Source: JAPLDB01 sp038230515 (GTDB lineage Bacteria > Bacteroidota > Bacteroidia > AKYH767-A > 2013-40CM-41-45). From it: a stretch of 64,000 bases of DNA. Made by a program: the position numbers and the translations under genes. Shown one piece after another: positions 17,698-26,554 of this stretch (the stretch's first letter is position 1; every line of letters begins with the position of its first letter). The stretch is taken from contig JBBRND010000011.1 of the NCBI GenBank assembly GCA_038230515.1, positions 57,386 through 121,385 on the forward strand. Reading direction: 5' to 3'. Under the pieces are notes generated by a model, which saw nothing but the letters and a program-made list of their open reading frames with translations, had not been told where the DNA came from and did not search any database.

Positions 17698-18360
17698 ATG
17701 AAAAAATATTTCGTCCCCCTTTTTATTTTATTGATTTTTTCTTCCTTCAATCAACCTTCCTACAAAATTGCTTTGCTGAAATACAATGGCGGTGGCGATT
17801 GGTATGCGAATCTTGAAACATCATTGCCGAACCTTATAAAATTCTGCAATCAAAATCTCGGAACCAGCATTGATGCTGAACAGGGAATTGTGGAAGTAGG
17901 AAGCCCTGAGTTGTTCAACTATCCTTTTGTACACATGACAGGGCATGGTAACTGGGTATTATCGCAACAGGAAGCGGATAACCTGCGCAAGTATTTACTT
18001 GCAGGCGGCTTTCTTCACATTGATGATAACTACGGTCTCGATCCGTATGTGCGCCCGCAGATGAAAAAAGTTTTTCCTGAGCTTGATTGTGTGGAACTTC
18101 CCTTCTCTCATCCCATCTACCATCAGAAATATGATTTCGCTGACGGGCTTCCGAAAATTCATGAGCATGATGGAAAAGCACCTCAGGGTTTCGGATGGAT
18201 ATACCAAGGGCGGCTCGTTGCTTTTTATTCCTATGAATGTGACCTTGGCGATGGTTGGGAGGATTATGAAGTACATAAAGATTCTCCTGAACTTCATCTC
18301 AAAGCATTAAAGATGGGAGCGAATCTTGTGCAGTATGTTTTTGAACAGAAATCCAATTGA
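17698..18360 (+). CDS. DUF4159 domain-containing exported protein
   Basis: 220 residues from the ATG at 17698; an upstream in-frame GTG at 17641 would overlap rsmE and spoil the signal peptide. The signal peptide is about 1-19 (KKYFVPLFILLIFSSFNQ). The body has KYNGGGDWYANLETSLPN, FVHMTGHGNW, GGFLHIDDNYGLDPYVRPQ and LPFSHPIYHQ, as in the DUF4159 family, which has a flavodoxin or glutamine amidotransferase-like fold. No catalytic role is proven. It lies 29 bases after rsmE and is probably in its operon. Confidence 0.85.
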   Translation: MKKYFVPLFILLIFSSFNQPSYKIALLKYNGGGDWYANLETSLPNLIKFCNQNLGTSIDAEQGIVEVGSPELFNYPFVHMTGHGNWVLSQQEADNLRKYLLAGGFLHIDDNYGLDPYVRPQMKKVFPELDCVELPFSHPIYHQKYDFADGLPKIHEHDGKAPQGFGWIYQGRLVAFYSYECDLGDGWEDYEVHKDSPELHLKALKMGANLVQYVFEQKSN

Positions 18361-18491
18361 TTTAACTTCCAAACTTGTTGAATTTGCCAGAAGCAAGTAG
18401 CCGGATGCAATAACACTTGACTGGTGTTCTACTTTTTCGCAACTTGCCGTCACTTAACGCTTACCAAACTTTACTTAAAACCGCTAAGAAC

Positions 18492-18773
18492 ATGAAACTT
18501 TCTAGTGAACAGCATGAGGAGTTATCCAAAATGACGGAGCATTTCAGCAGGATTGAAGACCTTGCTGAACGAATGGGCGTGGAGGTTGATACACTTGCTG
18601 AAGACTTCAATAAGAACAACAGCGATTTGTACGCAAACTTTAAAAAAAATTTATTGGCAATTGCTTCAAAGCGGCAACAAATTTTCAGGATGAGTAATTC
18701 CCTAAGGAACTCATCAGAAACACCGACTGTAAATTTTTCTGTAATCGTTAATGAAGAACGGTTTCTTTCCTAA
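18492..18773 (+). CDS. Unknown small helical protein
   Basis: 93 residues from the ATG at 18492; an earlier in-frame start at 18417 exists but adds an unlikely N-terminus. The sequence is charged (KLSSEQHEELSKMTEHFSRI, DTLAEDFNKNNSDLYANF) and probably helical. There is no signal peptide. It lies 95 bases upstream of a response regulator gene and might belong to the same unit. No family recognised. Confidence 0.45.
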   Translation: MKLSSEQHEELSKMTEHFSRIEDLAERMGVEVDTLAEDFNKNNSDLYANFKKNLLAIASKRQQIFRMSNSLRNSSETPTVNFSVIVNEERFLS

Positions 18774-18868
18774 TTGAGAATTCTTTTTGCAAAGCGACAA
18801 GGTGTTTTTATCTTTTCCAGAATTACTTTTATTGAATTGTTTTACGTTGAGAAAATCGTTTTCATTTT

Positions 18869-19561
18869 ATGGCGGCTGTAAAAAAGATTAACGTACTTGT
18901 TGCTGACGATCACATTCTTTTCAGAATGGGAATAGAATCTATTCTGAAAAAAATTCCGCTCGTGAAATTAGTGAGCCATGCAGAGGGAGGAAAAGAAGCA
19001 TTGTTGTTACTGAAGAAAAAAAAGTATGATCTTGTTTTCATGGATATAAAAATGCCGGAGATGAACGGCATTGAAACCACCAAGAAAATTAGTTTACGAT
19101 TTCCGGAAGTACCTGTCGTAGCTCTAACAAGTGTAGATGACCGCGAGAATATAATTCAAATGATTGATGCAGGCGCACGCGGGTATCTACTCAAGAGTGC
19201 AGATAAAAAAGAAGTGAAGACGGCAATTACAAAAGTTCTTGGGGGCAGTCACTACTACGCTGATGAAGTGGAGAAAAATTTATTCGACCGTCTCATTCAC
19301 AAACCCGTGCTTGAAGCAAAGCAAAGCATTGATGACGTAACGGATCGCCTTCGTTCAGTTTTGTTTTTGATCTGTTATGAGTTTACTTCAAAAGAAATCG
19401 GAGACCGCATTAACGCCTCAGAAAAAACGGTGGAAGGTTACCGCACCAAACTACTGGAGATTACCAACTCAAAAAATATCGCGGGACTGGTGATGTTTGC
19501 CGTACGAAATAATATTGCGGACGATGCTTCACTTCGAGAGCAATTCAAAATCAAGCCGTGA
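18869..19561 (+). CDS. NarL/FixJ-type response regulator transcription factor
   Basis: 230 residues. The receiver domain (about 7-125) has the acid pair D13-D14, the phosphoacceptor D59 in VFMDIKMPEMNG, T87 in VVALTS and K109 in YLLKSA. The C-terminal HTH of the LuxR type (about 165-225) has LICYEFTSKEIGDRINASEKTVEGYRTKLL. It is a DNA-binding regulator phosphorylated by an unknown histidine kinase; none is adjacent, so it is an orphan. Confidence 0.93.
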   Translation: MAAVKKINVLVADDHILFRMGIESILKKIPLVKLVSHAEGGKEALLLLKKKKYDLVFMDIKMPEMNGIETTKKISLRFPEVPVVALTSVDDRENIIQMIDAGARGYLLKSADKKEVKTAITKVLGGSHYYADEVEKNLFDRLIHKPVLEAKQSIDDVTDRLRSVLFLICYEFTSKEIGDRINASEKTVEGYRTKLLEITNSKNIAGLVMFAVRNNIADDASLREQFKIKP

Positions 19562-19775
19562 AATAAAACCTGACACAGCACCAGCAATTTTTTTCTTCAT
19601 TCTGGAACGTTTATTTTACTTAGCTGTTGCAACACCCAATCTTCTTTCTTTATTCATGTATTAAGTTCTTTTAGTAGGGTTAGAGCGTGAGTAAAATCAT
19701 AATTGTTTACAGAATGTATTTTCATCTTTGCTCCCTCTCTAAAAGTTTTCAATCGTTTATCCATTCATTATTGTT

Positions 19776-20786
19776 ATGAAACGCATCTTATTTAAAAAAC
19801 TACCTTTTTACTTTTTTGGGATTGGCACCGGGCTACTTTCGCTTATCATCTATCATTTGTATGATACCAAGGATGATGAGCTAAAGGCGATGCAGCAAAT
19901 TCCACAACAAGTTGCTCCAAGTACTAAAATTCAGCAACTACGTTTGCAGGATTATGAATTAACAAAACCACTTCTGTTGACGGAAGTGTTGAGTGAAGCA
20001 GAAGACCTCAAAGATTTAAAGCGCGAACTGAATTTGCAAATCAACGAATTGAAATTGAATGGTACTATCAATGATGCGTCTGTTTATATAAGGCAGGTAA
20101 ATAGCGGTGAATGGACATCAGTAAATAATGAGACCATGTATGCTCCAGGCAGCATTATAAAAGTTGCGGGAGTAATTACATACCTGAAAATGTGCGAAGC
20201 AAATCCTAAACTTCTGGAGAAAGAATTTTTATTTGAGGGTCGAAGAAAAGGCGTGCCGAGTCAAACGTTCAATGAGGATCCGTTGGTAGCAGGAAAGAAA
20301 TACAAAGCCAAAGAGTTGCTGTACGACATGCTTGTGAAATCAGACAACGATGCTACGCTTATGATTAACGAATCGCTCGACCTGAATGTGTTCAAAAAAC
20401 TTTTTACCGATCTCAACATTGCTGAACCTGATGTGCATGATCCGAATTTCGTAATTAGGGTGAGCAATCTTTCAAAATTTATGCGCGTACTTTACAACGC
20501 AACTTATCTGAACCAAAAAAATTCCGAGTTTGCTTTGTCTCTGCTTACACAAAGCAGTTTCAAGGAAGAAATTGTAAGCGTGCTTCCCCCCGAACTAAAA
20601 GTGGCACACAAGTTTGGCGAAACGGGGACTGTCACCGAACATCAACTCCATGAAACTGCGATTGTTTATGTCGGCCAACCTTATCTCATTACAATTATGA
20701 CCAAGGGAAGCAATGTGAAACGTCTGCCTGAAGCATTGAGCAGTCTTTCGAAGATTGCTTACGAGAGGATGAAAGGGAGCAGCTGA
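19776..20786 (+). CDS. Class A beta-lactamase-like serine hydrolase
   Basis: 336 residues. A single N-terminal hydrophobic segment (about 10-28) anchors it or acts as a signal. The active-site motifs are in order: S126-I-I-K129 (SxxK) in YAPGSIIKVAG, S189-D190-N191 in VKSDNDATLM, and K279-F-G in HKFGETG, as in the beta-lactamase/PBP4-like superfamily. The Glu166 region of class A enzymes is not clearly matched, so it may be a cell-wall or peptide hydrolase rather than an antibiotic-resistance enzyme. Catalysis would be periplasmic. Confidence 0.82.
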   Translation: MKRILFKKLPFYFFGIGTGLLSLIIYHLYDTKDDELKAMQQIPQQVAPSTKIQQLRLQDYELTKPLLLTEVLSEAEDLKDLKRELNLQINELKLNGTINDASVYIRQVNSGEWTSVNNETMYAPGSIIKVAGVITYLKMCEANPKLLEKEFLFEGRRKGVPSQTFNEDPLVAGKKYKAKELLYDMLVKSDNDATLMINESLDLNVFKKLFTDLNIAEPDVHDPNFVIRVSNLSKFMRVLYNATYLNQKNSEFALSLLTQSSFKEEIVSVLPPELKVAHKFGETGTVTEHQLHETAIVYVGQPYLITIMTKGSNVKRLPEALSSLSKIAYERMKGSS

Positions 20787-20827
20787 AAAAGCTATCTATT
20801 ATACGGAAGACCCGCACTATCCGCGAT

Positions 20828-21157
20828 TTACTTCTTTCCTTTGATCGCCATCAAATAATCCACAATTTTTTTTGCAGTTGAATCAGGAATAGGCGCTCCG
20901 AAATTCTTAATCATCTTGTCAGTAATTTTCTCCCAGGTTTTGCGCGTGAAGTTCGGCTGCATATCAATGTATTGGAGCGTGTGACAGGTAATGCAGTTTG
21001 CTTTAAAAAGTTCTTCGCCTTCTTCACTCTGGAAATTTATAGAATTGGTTTCATTTTTACTTTTTGAAAAATCTTTTTCTTCTTTGGGAGAAGAGCATGA
21101 TGTTGCAAATGCAACTAACGCAACTCCAAAAAATATTTTTTTCTTTTTCATTTTCAA
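20828..21157 (-). CDS. Monohaem cytochrome c lipoprotein, likely partner of the sulfite dehydrogenase
   Basis: 109 residues. There is a lipobox ending at C21 (VAFATSC), then one haem-binding CITCH motif (55-59). The axial Met is probably in the M-Q-P or later DKM segment. It resembles SorB, the cytochrome c electron acceptor of sulfite dehydrogenases. It begins five bases after the molybdenum subunit gene, so both are in one operon and the protein probably takes electrons from it at the periplasmic face of a membrane. Confidence 0.85.
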   Translation of the reverse strand: MKMKKKKIFFGVALVAFATSCSSPKEEKDFSKSKNETNSINFQSEEGEELFKANCITCHTLQYIDMQPNFTRKTWEKITDKMIKNFGAPIPDSTAKKIVDYLMAIKGKK

Positions 21158-21162
21158 ATTAG

Positions 21163-22392
21163 CTACTCAACTTTTGCTTTTAAGAAAAGTGTTTCAATTT
21201 CATTGTGCATGTATCCGCTGCGGTTCCATTGATGAACGGGTTGTGAGTCGCCTTTCGTGTTGGTTGCTTTCACTTGAAGAGAATAATTTCTCGTCTCTGG
21301 AATAAACGTATAGCTCCATCTCCTCCACGAATAATTTCCGAGTGATGGATTAAGAACACAATTATTCCATGTTTTTCCGCTGTCTATTGAGAGTTCAACT
21401 TTTTCAATTCCGCTTCCCCCATCAAGTGCAAGCCCCTGAATTGTGCAAGGAGTATTTGCCTTTATCACGCTTTCGTTTTCAGGCGAAACAAAAACAGAAC
21501 GTACATCTATTTTATTTATCGGAGTCATTTTTTTAGAAAGTGAATCCGGATTTTCATTTCCGTTGGTTGTGTTTTTAGGAATGAGGTACGCTTTGTCCAT
21601 CCAAAAACCTTTAAAAGTATCAACGTAAACTTTTATTTCATTCAACATACCAACCCAGTAAGTAGCATAACATCCCGGCACAACCAATTTGAGCGGATAA
21701 CCATTGAGAAGCGGCAGAGGTTCTCCGTTCATCTCATAAGCAACCAGTCCTTCACCGTTCATTGCGTCTGCCATGCGCAGTGATTTAACAAAATCAGGAA
21801 CAGAAGGAAGCGGTGGTTCATCCATTCCGTTGAAGGAAACATCAAACGAACTTCCTTTTGCTCCGGCTTCTTGTAAAATATCTTTTAGCGGAACTCCCGT
21901 CCAGCGTGCGTTTCCCATGGCTCCGTTTTTCCACTGTGCACCCGGCACGCGCGGATTAAAGTAGCTGCGCGAGTTTCCTGCACATACACAAACTGCATTG
22001 ACGGAAACGGATTTGAATTTTGTTTTGAGATCATTAAGCGAAAGTGACAATTCACGTTTCACATTTCCCGAAACCTCAAGACGAAAAGTTTCTTCATCAA
22101 CTTTGGAAGGTAATCCTGCAAGGTGCCAGCGAACAAAGAATACATCGTTGGGTGTGAAGTCGAGTAGAAAATATTTAAGAGGTGTTTCAAAATTAGGAGC
22201 TCGATCGGTAAGAAGAATCATTTCCTTCTTTCCCTCGGGAACGATCATTTCATCCTTCGGAACTTGAAGCAATGAATTCTTTGATTCATCATTGCATGAT
22301 GAAAGAAAAATAAGTGGAAGAAAAAATAAGAGGCGGTTCACTTTAAAATAATAAACGAGTAACCTTGGAAAAAAATTCAGGCCAATGTTCAA
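21163..22392 (-). CDS. Molybdopterin-dependent sulfite dehydrogenase/oxidase-like lipoprotein
   Basis: 409 residues. The sulfite-oxidase fold is shown by NAVCVCAGNSRSYFNPRVPG with the Mo-ligand C137, QWKNGAMGNARWTGVPLKDIL, EMNGEPLPLLNGYPLKLVVPG and YWVGMLNEIKV, plus the C-terminal Mo-co dimerisation domain (about 300-405, PCTIQGLALDGGSG...WRRWSYTF). The N-terminus is a Sec-type lipoprotein signal (lipobox LSSC, C33) without a twin-arginine pair, which is unusual because such enzymes are generally exported folded by Tat. The product would oxidise sulfite to sulfate; a SoxC-like function is possible but there are no sox genes here. Confidence 0.85.
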   Translation of the reverse strand: MNIGLNFFPRLLVYYFKVNRLLFFLPLIFLSSCNDESKNSLLQVPKDEMIVPEGKKEMILLTDRAPNFETPLKYFLLDFTPNDVFFVRWHLAGLPSKVDEETFRLEVSGNVKRELSLSLNDLKTKFKSVSVNAVCVCAGNSRSYFNPRVPGAQWKNGAMGNARWTGVPLKDILQEAGAKGSSFDVSFNGMDEPPLPSVPDFVKSLRMADAMNGEGLVAYEMNGEPLPLLNGYPLKLVVPGCYATYWVGMLNEIKVYVDTFKGFWMDKAYLIPKNTTNGNENPDSLSKKMTPINKIDVRSVFVSPENESVIKANTPCTIQGLALDGGSGIEKVELSIDSGKTWNNCVLNPSLGNYSWRRWSYTFIPETRNYSLQVKATNTKGDSQPVHQWNRSGYMHNEIETLFLKAKVE

Positions 22393-22419
22393 ACCTCAAA
22401 CCCGAAACTTCAGACCTTT

Positions 22420-24399
22420 TTACGCATCAATCTTCGCGTACTTCGCATTCTTCTCAATAAACTCTCTGCGAGGCGGAACATCATCGCCCATCAACATGGA
22501 AAAAATACGATCTGCTTCTGCTGTTTGTTCAATAGTAACCTGGCGCAGGGTTCGCGTTTCAGGATTCATCGTAGTTTCCCAAAGTTGCTCTGCGTTCATT
22601 TCTCCAAGACCTTTATAACGTTGGGTGTTCACGCTGTCTTCTTTTCCTTCGCCTACCATTTCTTTGATGAAGCCAATGCGTTGCTCATCGTTCCATGCGT
22701 AGCGTTGGTCTTTCCCTTTCTTCACTAAATAAAGCGGAGGAGTAGCAATGTATAAATATCCACCTTCAATAAGTTCTTTCATGTGACGGAAAAAGAAAGT
22801 AAGAATCAAGGTGGTGATGTGACTTCCGTCAACATCAGCATCGGTCATGATTACAACTTTGTGATAACGCAATTTATCCATGATGAGCGGACGGCCTTCC
22901 TGTTTTTCGTCACGAAAAATTCCGAGAGCAGTGTAGATGTTCCGTATTTCTTCATTCTCATAAATTTTGTACTCCATTGCTTTCTCTACATTCAGAATTT
23001 TTCCACGCAAAGGAAGTATCGCCTGGTATTTTCTGTTGCGCCCTTGCTTAGCCGTACCACCAGCAGAATCTCCCTCAACCAAAAACAGTTCGCACATGCC
23101 CGGATCGCTCTCCGCACAATCGGAAAGTTTTCCTGGAAGTCCGGTTCCGGTAAGAACACTTTTGCGCTGCACCAACTCACGCGCTTTGTGCGCAGCATGA
23201 CGGGCAGTGGCAGCAAGAATTACTTTGTCAACAATCGTTTTTGATTCGCGCGGATGTTCTTCGAGATAATTCTGCAGCATTTCTCCGACTATCTGATCCA
23301 CTGCTCCCATCACTTCATTGTTGCCCAGTTTGGTTTTTGTCTGTCCTTCAAACTGCGGCTCCTGAACCTTTACAGAAATAACTGCCGTAAGTCCTTCACG
23401 AAAATCATCTCCGCTGATTTCAAATTTTAATTTCTCAAGCATGCCTGATTTCTCAGCATACGTTTTCAAGGTGCGCGTAAGTGCTCTACGGAAGCCGGCA
23501 AGGTGAGTGCCTCCCTCATGTGTGCTGATGTTATTCACATACGAATGTACATTCTCATTGAAGGAAGTGTTGTATTGCATCGCAATCTCAACAGGAATTC
23601 CCGCCTTCTCTCCTTCCATGCAAATAGGGGCAGGGATTAAACGTTCGCGATTGGCGTCAAGAAATTCTACGAACTCTTTTAATCCTCCATCACTATAAAA
23701 TTTCTCTGAAGGATTTTTTCCATCAACATCTGTTTCCCGCAAGTCAGTAATAAAAAGATTTATTCCACGATTAAGAAAAGCAAGTTCACGCAGGCGCGCA
23801 GCGAGAATGTCGTAATGATAAACAGATGTAATGAAAATTGAATTGTCAGGCATGAAAGTTTGAATTGTACCCCGATCTTCAGTCACACCAATTTCCTTTA
23901 CGGAGTAGAGTGGTTTTCCGCAGCTATATTCCTGCACATAAATTTTACCATTGCGATGCACCTCCGTTCGCATATGAGATGAAAGTGCATTCACACAACT
24001 CACACCCACTCCGTGTAATCCACCGGAAACCTTATAGGAATCCTTATCAAATTTACCACCCGCATGCAGCACAGTCATTACTACTTCCAACGCACTTTTC
24101 TTCTCTTTGGTGTGCATGTCCGTAGGAATTCCGCGACCATCATCCTTTACGGTGATCGAATTATCGGGATGAATAAATACTTCAATGTTTTTGCAGTGGC
24201 CTGCCAATGCCTCGTCAATAGAATTGTCAACCACTTCGTACACGAGATGATGAAGACCTTTCACGCTCACATCACCAATGTACATGGCAGGGCGTTTACG
24301 CACTGCTTCCAATCCTTCAAGCACCTGAATACTGTCAGCAGAATAATCGTTCGATGCTTTTTGCGCTGCCAATTGTTTTTCTTTTATTAAATCTTCCAT
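22420..24399 (-). CDS. gyrB: DNA gyrase subunit B
   Basis: 659 residues, normal for the family. The GHKL ATPase part has VLEGLEAVRKRPAMYIGD, YEVVDNSIDEALAG, DDGRGIPTD and the GGLHGVG lid. The TOPRIM part has VEGDSAGGTAKQGRNRKYQA and MTDADVDGSHI, and the C-terminal motif is TQRYKGLGEMNAEQLW. LPGKLSDC favours GyrB over ParE. Together with GyrA, encoded elsewhere, it supercoils DNA. The start MEDLIKEKQLA is the first ATG after a 190-base gap and fits homologues. Confidence 0.97.
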   Translation of the reverse strand: MEDLIKEKQLAAQKASNDYSADSIQVLEGLEAVRKRPAMYIGDVSVKGLHHLVYEVVDNSIDEALAGHCKNIEVFIHPDNSITVKDDGRGIPTDMHTKEKKSALEVVMTVLHAGGKFDKDSYKVSGGLHGVGVSCVNALSSHMRTEVHRNGKIYVQEYSCGKPLYSVKEIGVTEDRGTIQTFMPDNSIFITSVYHYDILAARLRELAFLNRGINLFITDLRETDVDGKNPSEKFYSDGGLKEFVEFLDANRERLIPAPICMEGEKAGIPVEIAMQYNTSFNENVHSYVNNISTHEGGTHLAGFRRALTRTLKTYAEKSGMLEKLKFEISGDDFREGLTAVISVKVQEPQFEGQTKTKLGNNEVMGAVDQIVGEMLQNYLEEHPRESKTIVDKVILAATARHAAHKARELVQRKSVLTGTGLPGKLSDCAESDPGMCELFLVEGDSAGGTAKQGRNRKYQAILPLRGKILNVEKAMEYKIYENEEIRNIYTALGIFRDEKQEGRPLIMDKLRYHKVVIMTDADVDGSHITTLILTFFFRHMKELIEGGYLYIATPPLYLVKKGKDQRYAWNDEQRIGFIKEMVGEGKEDSVNTQRYKGLGEMNAEQLWETTMNPETRTLRQVTIEQTAEADRIFSMLMGDDVPPRREFIEKNAKYAKIDA

Positions 24400-24469
24400 T
24401 AAAATTTTTACTTAAACGTTTCCCCCGCCCCGTATTTTGATGCCTTAATCTTAGGATAAAGACATCAAA

Positions 24470-24492
24470 AAAGCCGATGTGTAATCAGCTTT
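24470..24492 (-). terminator. Putative rho-independent terminator after dnaX
   Basis: On the minus strand AAAGCTGAT and ATCGGCTTT form a nine-base stem with one G-U-type mismatch and a five-base loop, followed by a run of T. It lies about 95 bases beyond the dnaX stop. A second weaker hairpin (GATGTCTTTA against TTAAGGCATC) lies just beyond it at about 24438-24466. Confidence 0.55.
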
Positions 24493-24587
24493 AATTTGCT
24501 CTCAAATGTAGTAAAAAATGTGATTGATTTTACAAGAAGTTACTAAAAGAATTGAAGATTTTTTTACCTATTTTCAGGTAGAAAAAG

Positions 24588-26390
24588 TCAAAAATTTATC
24601 TCGAGATCCATGCGCTTCTTCAACTCATGTAAGGTGGGATTTTTAGCAGCAAGATAGTCGAATTTTTCCTGGGGTGTATACGGAACTTTATCTTTCTGCT
24701 GCTCTCTGTCAATGATGGTGGTGAGAGAAATTTTCCCATTGTTCAGTTTCTTACGTATGAAAGTGAGCAACTCAACTCTTATAGCAACTAAATCTCTTTC
24801 CACAGCAGCATTATCAATATTAAATTGAATGACAAAATTTTCCTTCAGTTCAGGTTTTCGTTTGGTAAGTGCTGTGTGTAATGTTAATCGTCCATCTTTA
24901 TGGTGGGTGGCTGCATATTCACTCCATGCTTTTTCAAGTAATTCAGATGTAAAAACAGTTTCTTCTTTTATTATTTCTTCACCATTCACTAAATTCTCGC
25001 TTGCGGTTTTTGGTTTGAGAGAATCGGTGATGGAGATGGTTTTTCCTCTCACTACCGGTTTCTTGCTTCTTGCTTCTTGCTGCAGGTTACCTACTGTCGG
25101 CTCTAGAATAGTTGGTGTTTGAGCAGTTTCTTGCAGCTTAAGAGAAGGTGTTGGTGGTTCGCCTGCAACAGAGATCGGCTGTTCTTTGCCAACTACCAAC
25201 TGCACACTTTCAGCTTTAGTTTGCGGCTGTTTAACCTCAGACCTCAAACCTGAAATTTCAGACCTTCCTCCTTCACTTTTTTTTTTATCTCCTCCGTTAG
25301 CAGCAAGTGCACACATCTTCATTAACGCAAGTTCAACCTGCAGTCGCTGATGCTTGGCTGCACGGTAACTCATGTCACATTTGTTTGCAAGATCAAGTAG
25401 TTCAAGAAAATAATGTGCAGAGGTTTGCTTCGATTGTATTTTATATTTCTCTTTTACGCTGGCACTTACTTCTAAAAGTTTAAGCGTTACTTCATCCTGG
25501 CAAACGAGCAGATCGCGAAAGTGAGAAGAAAGACCGGTAATAAAATTATGTCCGTCAAAACCGTGATTAAGAATTTCGTTAAAAGTCAGCAGTGCTTCAG
25601 AAGTATTTCCTGTCAGAATTTCATTCGTTATTTTAAAATAATAATCGTAGTCAAGTACGTTCAGGTTTTCAATTACGGATTTGTAGGTGAGATTATTCCC
25701 CGAAAAACTTACCTGCTGATCGAACATGGAAAGTGCATCGCGCATGGCTCCGTCTGCTTTTTGTGCGATGATGTGGAGCGCATCTTCTTCTGCCTGCACA
25801 TTTTCTTTTGATGCAATCATGGCAAGTTGCCTTGCAATGTCATCAATGGTAATCCTTGCGAAGTCGAATATCTGGCACCGCGAAAGAATGGTTGGAATTA
25901 TTTTATGCTTCTCAGTAGTTGCCAGAATAAAAACTCCATACGGTGGCGGCTCTTCAAGCGTTTTTAAAAATGCATTGAATGCATTTGCACTGAGCATGTG
26001 TACTTCATCAATGATGTACACTTTATATCTTCCCCCTTGAGGCGGGTAACGAACTTGCTCAACGAGTACACGAATATCATCCACACTATTATTAGATGCG
26101 GCATCAAGCTCAAAAATATTAATTGATGTTCCCTGATTAAAAGATTTGCAAGACTCGCACTGATTACATGCTTCCGCCTTCGAGGAAATGTTTGTGCAAT
26201 TAATTGTTTTTGCAAGAAGGCGCGCAGTAGTTGTTTTTCCTACCCCCCGCGGACCGCAAAAAAGAAATGCCTGTGCGAGATGATTATTTTTAATCGCATT
26301 CTTTAACGTGTGCGTGATGTTGCTTTGCCCAACTACAGTATCAAAAGTATCCGGGCGGTATTTTCTTGCTGAGACAATGAAATCATTCAT
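24588..26390 (-). CDS. dnaX: DNA polymerase III subunit gamma/tau
   Basis: 600 residues from the ATG at 26390 (an ATG nine bases upstream is less likely). It is the clamp-loader AAA+ ATPase. Walker A is GPRGVGKTTT, the four-cysteine zinc module is TNISSKAEACNQCESCKS, the DEVHMLS box is in VYIIDEVHML, and the sensor/SRC region is ILSRCQIFDF. The linker at about 375-450 is low-complexity and repetitive in DNA (see findings). The C-terminus (TPQEKFDYLAAKNPTLHELK) is the usual Bacteroidota tau-like tail. It loads the beta clamp during replication. Confidence 0.96.
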   Translation of the reverse strand: MNDFIVSARKYRPDTFDTVVGQSNITHTLKNAIKNNHLAQAFLFCGPRGVGKTTTARLLAKTINCTNISSKAEACNQCESCKSFNQGTSINIFELDAASNNSVDDIRVLVEQVRYPPQGGRYKVYIIDEVHMLSANAFNAFLKTLEEPPPYGVFILATTEKHKIIPTILSRCQIFDFARITIDDIARQLAMIASKENVQAEEDALHIIAQKADGAMRDALSMFDQQVSFSGNNLTYKSVIENLNVLDYDYYFKITNEILTGNTSEALLTFNEILNHGFDGHNFITGLSSHFRDLLVCQDEVTLKLLEVSASVKEKYKIQSKQTSAHYFLELLDLANKCDMSYRAAKHQRLQVELALMKMCALAANGGDKKKSEGGRSEISGLRSEVKQPQTKAESVQLVVGKEQPISVAGEPPTPSLKLQETAQTPTILEPTVGNLQQEARSKKPVVRGKTISITDSLKPKTASENLVNGEEIIKEETVFTSELLEKAWSEYAATHHKDGRLTLHTALTKRKPELKENFVIQFNIDNAAVERDLVAIRVELLTFIRKKLNNGKISLTTIIDREQQKDKVPYTPQEKFDYLAAKNPTLHELKKRMDLEINF

Positions 26391-26554
26391 ACAGCGCAAA
26401 TGTAATTATTCATTGTTTATAGATTGCTGGATCTCCACAAATGGCAGATACCTTCTTCTTTGAAGCAGTGAGATAAATAAAATAATATCTTTGGTTCATT
26501 GTTATTCACGACCATTGTGTTTAAATAATTTAATTTTGACAAATTCTTTTATCC

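Noticed and set aside
22783..23244. A 153-residue antisense frame inside gyrB
   Set aside because: It lies fully opposite a conserved, highly expressed gene, has no start context and its residues mirror the codon usage of gyrB.
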